The notes beneath the pieces are model-generated. The model had not been told where the DNA came from. It saw nothing but the letters and a program-made list of their open reading frames with translations, and did not search any database. DNA of 64,000 nt, taken from the NCBI RefSeq assembly GCF_002119805.1, contig NZ_CP021059.1, forward strand, positions 806,001-870,000, read 5' to 3'. The position numbers and the translations under genes were made by a program. Below, in pieces: positions 16,771 through 25,590 of this stretch. Position 1 is the first letter of the stretch. The number at the start of each line of letters is the position of its first letter. The DNA is from Macrococcoides canis (GTDB lineage: Bacteria; Bacillota; Bacilli; Staphylococcales; Staphylococcaceae).

Positions 16771-17409
16771 ATGGCTTACGAACTGATTACACGCTTTCCT
16801 GAGGAGACAATTAAACTCATAATAAGAGAAGGAATTGATGAAAGTCTATTAAAGCATATCACTCAGCACGTAGATGATATTGAGATATTACTGTCTGAAA
16901 GTTTTTCTTTTGAAGATAGTATGAAACAGCTCGAAAAGTTAGTTCAAGCAACAAATGCTGAAACTTTAACTTTGCTCATTCCAGTTTCGTTGTTTGATAG
17001 CTTCAAAGAGAGTATCAAAATTGAATATGAATTAACAGAGATAGGTAATAACGCTGCTCAAGTGTTTGTTACGTATAATTTAAAAAATAGAACGCTATCC
17101 TCTATCAATAACAGCAACATGATTAAGTGGTATCAAATTGAGCGTTATGAAAGTCTGGAAGAGTATATTACAGGAACAGTGAATCGTACAATATATAAAG
17201 AGATGAAACAGTACAGAAGTCAACTTGGCTGGGCAAATGCTAAGATTGAGCGATATGAATCGAAAGTTCAGGCAGGCATTCGTGAAGATGAAGCAGCGAA
17301 GTATAATGATTTGATGAATAAGTATAAAGATACTTTAAAACGATTAAATAATCTGCGTAATTCTAGACTCGGTAAATTACAGATTAAATATTGGGATTTA
17401 AAAGGATAG
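16771..17409 (+). CDS. coiled-coil protein of unknown function in the TagGH locus
   Basis: A 212-residue soluble protein. Residues about 1-115 are a mixed alpha/beta domain of unknown type; about 125-195 look like a charged coiled coil. The end, LRNSRLGKLQIKYWDLKG, has the 'SRLGKLxxKYW' signature that often closes glycosyltransferases and polysaccharide-assembly proteins in Gram-positives. A strong AAGGGGGA ribosome site is present. The C-terminal coiled coil plus basic aromatic tail suggests a scaffold or a membrane-surface partner of the glycosyltransferases, as for the 67-residue protein at 21699-21902. Function not established. Confidence 0.65.
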   Translation: MAYELITRFPEETIKLIIREGIDESLLKHITQHVDDIEILLSESFSFEDSMKQLEKLVQATNAETLTLLIPVSLFDSFKESIKIEYELTEIGNNAAQVFVTYNLKNRTLSSINNSNMIKWYQIERYESLEEYITGTVNRTIYKEMKQYRSQLGWANAKIERYESKVQAGIREDEAAKYNDLMNKYKDTLKRLNNLRNSRLGKLQIKYWDLKG

Positions 17410-17418
17410 GTGAAAATA

Positions 17419-19602
17419 TTGAACTATCAGCATGATGCAAAATTAAGATATGATGATCTGATTCGTGTAAGAAAAAAAATTAGTGCCATACATGAAGGAC
17501 TAACGATCATTACTGAAACGCTAGATTATAATCATATACAATCACATCTATACTATATTGTAGTACCTAAAAAAGAAGCTATTTATGAACAGCTTATTCG
17601 CAATCATCTATACGACAATGTATTGATATTATCACCTGCAAAAGAACTTAATATTAAAGAAGTTCTAAAATATGTAAGAACTTCACATTTGACGTTCGTA
17701 AAAGATATTAAAGATCTTATATTTTCTGATGAACCGTTACATTTTAGATCGAACTATATCTATATAATGCAGCGCATTATGAATAGCGAGTTGAACCATG
17801 TACTTAAAGATGAAGAGACTAATGAAGATGAAGAAGATACAACGCCTGCACAGATTAAAACGGAAAAGCAGACGTCTAAAGTAACGCATCCTAACGTTGT
17901 AAAAATTCATGTTGATATTGAATCTTTAAATGAATATGAAGTGCAGGACAATACTGTAGAATATCCAATGAATCATTTACTTACTAAGCTTTATGAGTTT
18001 TACGGAATTATTATACCTAAACAATTTTTAGAGACCCTTCGTTTGAAAGCGTCAATTACCGATAATCGTTTCGAAGCTATAACTGAAATGATATGCAATC
18101 ATGCGTTTGTGATTACACCAATTGCCGACATTCAGTTTACTGCTGAAGTTCGCAACCTTCTTTACACTAATGAATTAGAGACATCGTCTTCTTTAAATTA
18201 TCTTAACGAAGTAGCACTGTATCGTAATACTACGAGTGTAAACTCATTCATACAGTATGTGGCGGATATTTTATTACTCAGAATTGGTAATAAGATTGAT
18301 CAAGGTGAAACGAAGCTGGAGGCAGAGCTGGATAAACTGAAATCGTTTAAAACGATTAACCTTGAAACGTTGAATAAAGGTCGTGCAGACGAACTGGTTA
18401 TCGCTTACTGCTTCCCTCCATATAATGATACTTCTGGTAACGTCATGGCAAAGCGTATCTATATGGAAGGAAATAAAGTAGATATTATCTCGAACAATAT
18501 GGATAGAATCCGTAAAAAGGATTACTCATTAGAAGGAATTGCTAAAGGACTAATTGATACGAAGTTTATTGTTGATGCACCACAAGCATTCAGTAGCTAT
18601 GAAAGTATCGAGATGTTTACTGAATTTGGTATGGAAATCTTTGAAACGTTTAAGAATAAATATAATAAATTATATAGCCGTGCAATGTTTCCTGCATCAC
18701 ATTTTCTTGCTTATGAAATCAAACTGAACAAACCTGAGATTTATTGGCGTGCAGAGTTTTCTGATCCATTATTAACAGACGTGAAATCTGAGAATAGATA
18801 TTCCCCGATCAAGTCTAATGAATACATTGAACATTTAAAACAGACTGTACCTGAATCCTATCAATCTTTAATTGATGATAACGTATTTAATGTGTGTGAA
18901 ATATTACCGCTTGCATATGCCGATGAGCTTATTTTCACAAACAAGCTGCAACTCGAATATATTATCAAACGATTTGACAATGATATTCAGGAATCGATTC
19001 GTGAACGTGCAATAATTTCTGCACATCCTACATTGCCAGAATCATTCTATCATCTGGAACAAACGAACTATGAATATGATGAGTCACAAATCAATTTTGC
19101 ATATTTCGGTAACTTCTATGATACGCGCGGATTTAGAGAGATTGAATTAATGTGTAAATACTTGATTTTAGATGGCATCACGAACTTCAAGGTTAATGTC
19201 TTCACGAATATAAATGCGAAGACTAATGGATTCTATAATAACAGCGACTTTAAAGATTATATTAAATTAAATCCATACTTAAATTACTTTGAATTCTTAA
19301 ATTTAACTGAACAGATGGATATTCTCATGATTTATGATGCGCATACGAAAGGGATTAAAGAAGTAAATCCTTATTTACCATCTAAACTCAGTGATTATCT
19401 CGGAAGTACAGCTTTCACGATGGCATTTATCGAAGAAGATAGTATACTATCTGAACAAGTTAATGACAAATTGTATAAAGTAGATATGAATCATTTTTCT
19501 AAATACGGAGAAACCGTTCGTGAAATAAATAAGCATCTTAAAAAAGAGTTAACATTGAAAGAGGAAGTGTCTTATGGAGACAGTAAAAGTAAAGGTCAAT
19601 AA
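17419..19602 (+). CDS. large putative glycosyltransferase-like protein, shares C-terminal module with the 702-aa protein
   Basis: About 727 residues, counted from TTG 17419, which has AGGTG at 6-nt spacing; GTG 17410 is the alternative. Residues to about 330 match nothing I recognise and include an acidic linker (DEETNEDEEDTT). From about 340 to the end it aligns with the C-terminal half of the protein at 21903-24011: YCFPPYNDTSGNVMAKRI, IISNNM, a WRAEFSDPLL block, ADELIFTNK, AHPTLPESFYH, FAYFGNFYDTRG and DAHTKGIKEVNPYLPSKLSDY. FGNFYDTRG and the late PYLPSKLSDY segment resemble donor-domain features of GT-B enzymes. Overlaps tagH by 29 nt. Probably a system A polymerising or decorating enzyme; exact activity unknown. 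Confidence 0.7.
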   Translation: MNYQHDAKLRYDDLIRVRKKISAIHEGLTIITETLDYNHIQSHLYYIVVPKKEAIYEQLIRNHLYDNVLILSPAKELNIKEVLKYVRTSHLTFVKDIKDLIFSDEPLHFRSNYIYIMQRIMNSELNHVLKDEETNEDEEDTTPAQIKTEKQTSKVTHPNVVKIHVDIESLNEYEVQDNTVEYPMNHLLTKLYEFYGIIIPKQFLETLRLKASITDNRFEAITEMICNHAFVITPIADIQFTAEVRNLLYTNELETSSSLNYLNEVALYRNTTSVNSFIQYVADILLLRIGNKIDQGETKLEAELDKLKSFKTINLETLNKGRADELVIAYCFPPYNDTSGNVMAKRIYMEGNKVDIISNNMDRIRKKDYSLEGIAKGLIDTKFIVDAPQAFSSYESIEMFTEFGMEIFETFKNKYNKLYSRAMFPASHFLAYEIKLNKPEIYWRAEFSDPLLTDVKSENRYSPIKSNEYIEHLKQTVPESYQSLIDDNVFNVCEILPLAYADELIFTNKLQLEYIIKRFDNDIQESIRERAIISAHPTLPESFYHLEQTNYEYDESQINFAYFGNFYDTRGFREIELMCKYLILDGITNFKVNVFTNINAKTNGFYNNSDFKDYIKLNPYLNYFEFLNLTEQMDILMIYDAHTKGIKEVNPYLPSKLSDYLGSTAFTMAFIEEDSILSEQVNDKLYKVDMNHFSKYGETVREINKHLKKELTLKEEVSYGDSKSKGQ

Positions 19603-20527
19603 CGTATCTAAAGCATATCCGGTCAATCAGAGTAAAAGTCAGAAAATACTGGATGTCCTTAAGTTCTGGCAGCATAAGACGCATGATAATGTGTATTATG
19701 CATTAAAAGATATCAGCTTCGAAGTGAATGCAGGAGATAGTGTTGGACTCGTTGGTTTGAACGGAGCCGGTAAATCCACACTATCAAATCTTTTAGGAGA
19801 GGTCATCTCACCTACTGCAGGGAGTATTGAAATAAATGGGCGCAGCTCGTTGATTGCAATATCCGCAGGATTAAATAATGAATTATCAGGAGAAGAAAAT
19901 ATTCGCATGAAATGTCTGATGCACGGGCTTACAGAAGAACAGATTAATGCCCGTTTTAATGATATTGTCGATTTCTCTGAACTCGGAGACTTCATTAAAA
20001 AGCCAATTAAAACATATTCTAGTGGGATGAAATCACGACTGGGCTTTGCGATTGCTGTTCATACAGATCCGGACGTTCTTATAGTGGATGAAGCATTGTC
20101 TGTAGGTGATGACACATTTTCTAATAAATGTATTGAACGTATGAAAGAATTTCAAAAAGAAGGGAAGACCATCTTCTTCGTCAGTCATTCTGTCGGTCAA
20201 ATACAGAAAATGTGCAATAAAGCGATATGGATTCATTACGGCAAAATTGAAGCTCAAGGAGAGTGTATTCCGACAGTTGGTTTATATGGAAGGTTTATCA
20301 GAAAATATAATCAGTTTGATAAAGAACAGCAGCTTGCATACAAAGAAGAACAACTTCAAAATCAAATAAGATCGATCAACGAGATAGAAGTAAATAAAGA
20401 AAATGTATCTAAAAATACATTATTCGGCTTGATTGGTGTTACAGGATTATTTGTATTCAGTATTCTATCGCAATTAAATGTAATACCACTATCTCACTAT
20501 TTAAATATGTTAAAAGGAATGTTTTAG
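19574..20527 (+). CDS. tagH: TagH-like polysaccharide/teichoic acid ABC transporter ATP-binding protein
   Basis: A 317-residue ABC ATPase. It has Walker A GLNGAGKST near residue 64, the SSGMKSRLGF signature near 147, and Walker B PDVLIVDEALSVGDD near 168, followed by an H-loop SHSVGQIQK. The full N-terminal 230 residues resemble staphylococcal TagH (NVSKAYP, VIAISAGLN-type and FSELGDFI motifs). Unlike S. aureus TagH (about 264 aa), it has a C-terminal extension with a basic linker and a hydrophobic segment (about 285-310) that may anchor it in the membrane. Partner of the permease at 14451-15257, from which it is separated by four genes. Confidence 0.85.
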   Translation: METVKVKVNNVSKAYPVNQSKSQKILDVLKFWQHKTHDNVYYALKDISFEVNAGDSVGLVGLNGAGKSTLSNLLGEVISPTAGSIEINGRSSLIAISAGLNNELSGEENIRMKCLMHGLTEEQINARFNDIVDFSELGDFIKKPIKTYSSGMKSRLGFAIAVHTDPDVLIVDEALSVGDDTFSNKCIERMKEFQKEGKTIFFVSHSVGQIQKMCNKAIWIHYGKIEAQGECIPTVGLYGRFIRKYNQFDKEQQLAYKEEQLQNQIRSINEIEVNKENVSKNTLFGLIGVTGLFVFSILSQLNVIPLSHYLNMLKGMF

Positions 20528-20529
20528 CC

Positions 20530-21699
20530 GTGAAAAAAGTGACCATGTTTGTCTGGAACAACTTTACCAATGATGCGAGAGTGACGAGAGAAGCAAAGAC
20601 ACTTCAATCAGATTATGATGTCACTGTCATCGCTAAACGTGAAAATAATGAACGTCATATCCCACTTAAACAAAGCTATAAGGAAGGGTATAATGCTGTA
20701 CGCAAACATAAAACAGAATTACCGAACTTTATAGTGAATCGCATTAATAATAACAAATTAAAAACGATAGTTTTAAAGCATCTACCGAATGCCTTCTTAA
20801 TGATGAAAATGATTCAAGAAGGTTATAAACAAGACGCAGATATTTATCACAGTCATGACCTGAATACTTTAATTCAAGGAATTGCCTGCGCAAAATTGAG
20901 AACAGATAAACGTTTACTAATCTTTGATTCTCATGAAGTAAATACAAGCCGTACGAACTATAAATCGGGTCTCGTCGGTGCAATTGAAAAGTTCCTTATT
21001 CGATTTACGGATCGTACGATTGTAGAGAACGAAACACGTGCAACTTACCACGAGAAGCTATATGGATATAGACCGATGTCGCTTCATAACTACTCAGAAT
21101 ACTATAATATAGATGAAGTTGAAGCAGTAGACCTTCACCTTAAGTATGATAAAACATTTATTTATCAAGGCGGACTACAAGAGGGCCGTGGTTTAGAACG
21201 ACTTCTTCGTGCGTTCAAAAAAGCGGATATACCTGCGAATTTACTGATGGTTGGTGATGGCAAGATTCGTCATCAACTTGAATCATTAGCAAAATCTTTA
21301 AACCTTCAGGACAAAGTTACATTTACTGGTCGTGTTCCGTATGAATCTTTACGATCGTATACAAAAAGTGCATATGCAGGATTTCAAATACTTGAAAATG
21401 TGAATTTCAATCATTATTCTGCATCAAGTAATAAACTTTATGAGTATATGATGGCGCATATTCCTGTTATTGCCACAAATCTTCCTGAAATAAAAAATGT
21501 AGTTGAAAAAGAAGGTATAGGACTTATCATAAAACATGATTCAGAAGAAGAACTTACAGACGCAATTCGTAAAATGTTTGAAGATGAAACGATGAGAAAT
21601 GCGATGAAAGAACGAATGAAAGTTAGTAAAGAACAGTATAACTGGGAGAAGGAAAAACAGAAACTTCTTAATTTATATCATGACCTTGAGGTGAGCTGA
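20530..21699 (+). CDS. family 4 glycosyltransferase
   Basis: A 389-residue GT-B glycosyltransferase. The N-terminus (VTMFVWNNFTNDARVTREAK) is of the 'NDARVxxEAxxL' type seen in family 4 enzymes. The donor domain has FIYQGGLQEGRGLERLLRAF near residue 213, LMVGDGKIRHQLE near 240 and SSNKLYEYMMAHIPVIATNL near 300-325, with the expected donor-binding Glu. GTG start; AAGGA lies 11 nt upstream and a second GTG three codons on is an alternative. Its stop overlaps the start of the next gene (ATGA). Probable sugar transferase of system A. Confidence 0.8.
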   Translation: MKKVTMFVWNNFTNDARVTREAKTLQSDYDVTVIAKRENNERHIPLKQSYKEGYNAVRKHKTELPNFIVNRINNNKLKTIVLKHLPNAFLMMKMIQEGYKQDADIYHSHDLNTLIQGIACAKLRTDKRLLIFDSHEVNTSRTNYKSGLVGAIEKFLIRFTDRTIVENETRATYHEKLYGYRPMSLHNYSEYYNIDEVEAVDLHLKYDKTFIYQGGLQEGRGLERLLRAFKKADIPANLLMVGDGKIRHQLESLAKSLNLQDKVTFTGRVPYESLRSYTKSAYAGFQILENVNFNHYSASSNKLYEYMMAHIPVIATNLPEIKNVVEKEGIGLIIKHDSEEELTDAIRKMFEDETMRNAMKERMKVSKEQYNWEKEKQKLLNLYHDLEVS

Positions 21700-21902
21700 T
21701 GACAGAGCAAGAGAAGAAGTTACTTGTGGATAGTTTAAATAATGAAAGATATGCATTAAATCAGCTTAAATATAAAGAGATGGAAATTGCACTGTTAAAG
21801 AAAAAATTAAGTTTGTATGAAAATAGATGGCATAAATTAATGAATCTTCTGCCAGTGAAAGTATTACGCTATGCACTACGCTATATAAAGGGGCTGAAGT
21901 AA
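21699..21902 (+). CDS. 67-residue coiled-coil protein of unknown function
   Basis: A short, charged protein: residues about 3-45 are a heptad-like helix (KKLLVDSLNNERYALNQLK, then KEMEIALLKKKLSLYENRW), then a basic-hydrophobic tail ending LRYALRYIKGLK. It overlaps the preceding stop by 4 nt and abuts the next start, so it is a genuine operon member with GAGGTGAG as ribosome site. Its layout (coiled coil, then basic amphipathic end) parallels the C-terminus of the 212-residue protein at 16771-17409. It may tether or dimerise a glycosyltransferase; unproven. Confidence 0.65.
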   Translation: MTEQEKKLLVDSLNNERYALNQLKYKEMEIALLKKKLSLYENRWHKLMNLLPVKVLRYALRYIKGLK

Positions 21903-24011
21903 ATGCGTATAAGAAAAAGAATTCAGGAAATCGATCAATTACTATCTAAAATTGAACGTAACGAACCTTTATATATTGAAGATACAGTAGAAGAAAGCGT
22001 CCAGCCAATAAAGAATAAAGGAATATCTGTTATCGTCCCTTTATATAAAAGCCGAAAATATTTGCAACAACTAGTTGAAAATATTAACGCTTTTAAAAGT
22101 ACGACGTTTGAAGTTATCTTTGTGCTTAATGGAGATACAGTTTCTGTTGAAGAAGATACAGAAACCTTAAATTCACTAAAAAAAGAATTTAAGTATCACA
22201 TCATTGAATCAGAGCAAGGCGCATCTATTGCACGCAATAAAGGAATAGAGGCTGCTCAATATTCTCATACATTATTACTGGATGCAGATGATACACTACA
22301 TCCACACACATTATTTGAGTTAAGTAAACATCTCGATTTCGCAAATATTTCTGTATTTCATCTTTATAATGTTCATAATGAAAAAATAGAACAGGATAAT
22401 ATAATAGAAAAAGAAAAAAACCAGCTTAAAGGACAACTGTCATCTAACTATATGAAACTGACGAAAATATTATCAATGAACGGCGCGAAGCTGATACCGA
22501 CACATTACTTAAAATCGGTCCATTTCGATGAAACACTGACATCTGGAGAAGATGTTGTACTTATGATGGAGATTATCAAGCGCTTCAGACCGATAATCAA
22601 TATTATTGATAATAAAGCATGTATCTATTATAGACATATGACCGATCAATCGGTAAGCAGACAGTCGCTGAGTTATGCATTTAATGTGACAGATAGAATA
22701 AAAGTATTACAGGCACTCGCTAACTTACTCGATTCTGAAGACGATATTACTATTAGACAGCTCATCATGAACCGTATGGATGCGCAAGCTGGTTTCATCA
22801 ATAAATACTTACATTATGATTCTACAGTTTATCAGCAAGTCATTCAGGAATTACAAAGCATACACTCTGAATATATTCCGTATCAAACTGTAAATAAAGG
22901 ACTCGCGCATACATTATATGTCGGGTATTGCTTTGCGCCGTATAATGATACAAGCGGCGTTATTATGGGAAAACGTATTGCAGAACGCAAAGTACCATGC
23001 GATGTCATATCTAATAATATGAGTGATGTGAGAACGACAGATTACACATTGAACGAACTTTCAGACCCTTATATTGCAAAACATTATGGCATTAATAGCA
23101 AATCTTCATTTAGTAACTACCAGCTGATGAATGAATTCGTGCAGCAAGGCGCTAAAAAGCTAAAGAACAGCACATATAAAGAAATCTATTCCAGAGTACT
23201 ATGGCCAGCCAGTCATCTATTAGCATGGAAACTAAAGACAAATAATACAAGATGGATTGCTGAGTTTTCCGATCCCGTACTATACGATATTAAGAACAAA
23301 CAGCGACAAAGTAAAGTACCCTTTACCTATGTCAAAAAAATAAAAAAACAGGCACCAGAAAAATATCATCCATACATCAATGACAACCTATACAATCTTG
23401 TAGAACTGCTCCCATTTATGTTTGCAGATGAAATCGTATTTACTAATAAAAAGCAGATGAAACAGATGATAAAAAGATTCACAGAAGATATACAGCAAGA
23501 AATTATCTCTAAATCGGTTATTAATCCACACCCGACACTAGAAGCGCATTACTATGAAAAACAATGCGCACTGATTACAGTAGATAAAGATAAATTTAAT
23601 ATTGGTTATTTCGGTAATTTCTATGAAACAAGAGGACTTAAAGAAATACAAGAACTCGTTGAACAACCGGAGCTTATCGAAAAACTCAATCAATCGAACT
23701 TACCATTAGAATTTCACATCTTTACGAGCAACCCAGTAAATGTGAGACAGATGATCAGTCAATATGAAATGACGCAAGTATATGTGCATGAAGCATTACC
23801 ATACTTTGAATTTTTAAATGCAACGAAACAATTCGATGCGCTTATTGTAATGGACGCACATACTAAAGGAATCAAAGAAGAGAATCCATATCTACCAAGT
23901 AAGTTTAGTGACTACAAAGGAAGCGGAGTTCCTGTAATTGCATACTGTGAAGCAGGAAGCCCGATGGATGAGATGGAATCGATTCAAGGGATAAAAATTA
24001 GAATGAAATAA
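21903..24011 (+). CDS. two-domain glycosyltransferase (GT2 domain fused to GT-B-like module)
   Basis: A 702-residue protein. Residues about 40-150 are a GT2 (GT-A) domain: ISVIVPLYKSRKYLQQLVEN, FVLNGD, ASIARNKGIEAA and LLLDADDTL, the DxD-type metal site; a SGEDVVLMMEII block follows near 215. Residues about 330-702 are a second module shared with the 727-aa protein upstream (YCFAPYNDTSG, ISNNM, IAEFSDPVLYD, FADEIVFTNKKQ, NPHPTLEAHYY, GYFGNFYETRG, DAHTKGIKEENPYLPSKFSDY). A bifunctional transferase that adds two residues, or a polymerase, is likely. It is the last gene of system A, ending at a terminator. Confidence 0.75.
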   Translation: MRIRKRIQEIDQLLSKIERNEPLYIEDTVEESVQPIKNKGISVIVPLYKSRKYLQQLVENINAFKSTTFEVIFVLNGDTVSVEEDTETLNSLKKEFKYHIIESEQGASIARNKGIEAAQYSHTLLLDADDTLHPHTLFELSKHLDFANISVFHLYNVHNEKIEQDNIIEKEKNQLKGQLSSNYMKLTKILSMNGAKLIPTHYLKSVHFDETLTSGEDVVLMMEIIKRFRPIINIIDNKACIYYRHMTDQSVSRQSLSYAFNVTDRIKVLQALANLLDSEDDITIRQLIMNRMDAQAGFINKYLHYDSTVYQQVIQELQSIHSEYIPYQTVNKGLAHTLYVGYCFAPYNDTSGVIMGKRIAERKVPCDVISNNMSDVRTTDYTLNELSDPYIAKHYGINSKSSFSNYQLMNEFVQQGAKKLKNSTYKEIYSRVLWPASHLLAWKLKTNNTRWIAEFSDPVLYDIKNKQRQSKVPFTYVKKIKKQAPEKYHPYINDNLYNLVELLPFMFADEIVFTNKKQMKQMIKRFTEDIQQEIISKSVINPHPTLEAHYYEKQCALITVDKDKFNIGYFGNFYETRGLKEIQELVEQPELIEKLNQSNLPLEFHIFTSNPVNVRQMISQYEMTQVYVHEALPYFEFLNATKQFDALIVMDAHTKGIKEENPYLPSKFSDYKGSGVPVIAYCEAGSPMDEMESIQGIKIRMK

Positions 24012-24014
24012 TAT

Positions 24015-24042
24015 GATGATGCTTAGTGCGTCATCTTTTTTT
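24015..24042 (+). terminator. terminator closing polysaccharide system A
   Basis: A stem GATGATGC/GCGTCATC (one G-T pair) with a 5-nt loop, followed by seven Ts. It separates system A from the CapAB-led system B. Confidence 0.85.
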
Positions 24043-24098
24043 GTAAATTTTAATAATACTTTGTAAATAATTGTATAAAAAAAGTTTGAAAGTAAAAT

Positions 24099-24127
24099 TT
24101 TAAATCTCAATTATTAAATAATATGAT
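24099..24127 (+). promoter_or_regulatory. candidate promoter of polysaccharide system B
   Basis: TTTAAA (24099-24104), a 17-bp spacer and TATGAT (24122-24127), 44 nt before the capA-like start. The surrounding 130 bases are highly A/T-rich, so other hexamer pairs are possible. Confidence 0.45.
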
Positions 24128-24170
24128 ATTATTAAAGTTAGAAAATAAATAGGATTTTTAGGAGGAAGAC

Positions 24171-24863
24171 ATGGAAGAAGTAATTGATATTTCGAAGGTT
24201 TTGAATTTGTTGAAAAGGAATTGGAAGTTCATTGTTGGTCTATCATTATTAGGAGCATTAATTGCAGCTGCAATAAGTTTCTTCTTGATCAAACCGACGT
24301 ATTCAGCATCGACGCAGATACTGGTTAATAGTGGTAATGTGAATAATCAACTTGAAGTACAGGCGAATCAAGCTGATTTACAATTAATAAATACTTATAA
24401 CGAAATAATTAAATCTCCTGTTATTTTGGATAAAGTGGCTAAAAATTTAGATATTCAAAATAATTTAGGTTCGAAAATAAGTGTGTCTAATTTAAATCAA
24501 TCTAAAGTCATAACAATTAGTGCAATAGCATATAATTATACAGATGCTGCTAAAATAGTAAATGAAACTGCAAAAGTTTTTTCGAAAGAAGTTGGAAAAA
24601 TCATGAAAACGGATAATGTAACTATTTTAACAAAAGCAGATGAGAAATTAGCAGTTAATCCAATTAAACCTAAGCCAATAATGAATTCTATTATTGGGGG
24701 AATATTGGGTTTACTAGTTTCATTAACATTCTTATTTATTAAAGACTTGCTAGATAAAAGAGTAAAAAATGAAGAAGATGTAAAAAATGTTTTAGACTTA
24801 CCGGTAATAGGTATGATTCCAAATTTTTACGATGATAAAGATGTTAAGGGAGAGTCAAAATAA
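24171..24863 (+). CDS. capA: capsule chain-length regulator and kinase activator (CapA/YveK, Wzz family)
   Basis: A 230-residue membrane protein with two transmembrane helices (about residues 18-40 and 173-195) and an extracytoplasmic domain between them; Wzz family features are at each end (VIDISKVLNLLKRNWKFIV, and PIKPKPIMNSIIGGILGLLV, the proline-rich segment before TM2). In Firmicutes this protein pairs with a separate cytoplasmic tyrosine kinase and activates it; here the kinase gene overlaps by one base. AGGAGGAAG precedes the ATG. First gene of system B; sets polymer length and links it to phosphorylation. Confidence 0.9.
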   Translation: MEEVIDISKVLNLLKRNWKFIVGLSLLGALIAAAISFFLIKPTYSASTQILVNSGNVNNQLEVQANQADLQLINTYNEIIKSPVILDKVAKNLDIQNNLGSKISVSNLNQSKVITISAIAYNYTDAAKIVNETAKVFSKEVGKIMKTDNVTILTKADEKLAVNPIKPKPIMNSIIGGILGLLVSLTFLFIKDLLDKRVKNEEDVKNVLDLPVIGMIPNFYDDKDVKGESK

Positions 24864-25567
24864 TGTTGAAAAAAAATAGATTAAAAAATAGCAATAAAGA
24901 AAGGAAATTAATAACTCATTTATTACCTAAATCAACTATAAGCGAGCAATACAGAATGATAAGATCAAATATAATGTTCTCTAGCATTGATATTCAAATC
25001 AAAAAAATTGTTATTACTTCAGCAGCTCCTTCAGCCGGGAAATCAACTACAGCAGCTAATATTGCAGTTACTTATGCTCAAGCAGGAAAAAAAGTTCTAT
25101 TGATAGATGGAGATCTTAGAAAGCCAACAGTACAATATACTTTCGAAACTAAAAATGTTTTTGGTCTATCTAATGTAATTACTGAACAAATTAGGTTAGA
25201 GGAAGCAATACAAAATACTAATATTGAAAACTTATCAATTTTAACATCAGGTCCAATCCCACCTAACCCAAGTGAATTATTATCATCCAAAAAGTTTTCT
25301 GAGAAACTAAGACAACTAGAAGAGTATTTCGATATGATAATTATAGATACTCCACCGATTTTAGCGGTTACTGATGCGGTAATACTTTCTACATTAGTGG
25401 AAGGGACTATTATGGTTATTAACGTTGAAAATAATAATAGAGAACAATTAGTTAAAGCTAAAGATTTACTTATAAAATCAGATGCTAATTTATTAGGAGT
25501 GGTTCTTAATAATATTGAAAAATCATCGAAAGAAAATTATTACTATTATGAATATTATGGTAATTAG
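24863..25567 (+). CDS. capB: bacterial tyrosine kinase CapB
   Basis: A 234-residue BY-kinase. Walker A is at about residues 53-62 (SAPSAGKSTT), Walker A' at about 77-85 (LLIDGDLRKPT) and Walker B at about 155-162 (MIIIDTPPI). The C-terminus ends in a tyrosine cluster (ENYYYYEYYGN), the autophosphorylation site. The TSGPIPPNPSELL block is also typical. It lacks the membrane part, which is supplied by CapA. No dedicated tyrosine phosphatase (CapC/Wzb) gene follows; the next gene is the CapD-like dehydratase. Confidence 0.92.
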   Translation: MLKKNRLKNSNKERKLITHLLPKSTISEQYRMIRSNIMFSSIDIQIKKIVITSAAPSAGKSTTAANIAVTYAQAGKKVLLIDGDLRKPTVQYTFETKNVFGLSNVITEQIRLEEAIQNTNIENLSILTSGPIPPNPSELLSSKKFSEKLRQLEEYFDMIIIDTPPILAVTDAVILSTLVEGTIMVINVENNNREQLVKAKDLLIKSDANLLGVVLNNIEKSSKENYYYYEYYGN

Positions 25568-25590
25568 TTTTTCGTTAAAGGAGTATATGT

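Noticed and set aside
14451-20527. Assigning system A as ordinary wall teichoic acid genes because of TagGH
   Set aside because: No TagA, TagB, TagD, TagF or CDP-glycerol/ribitol transferase was recognised nearby, and a UDP-ManNAc dehydrogenase is present instead.
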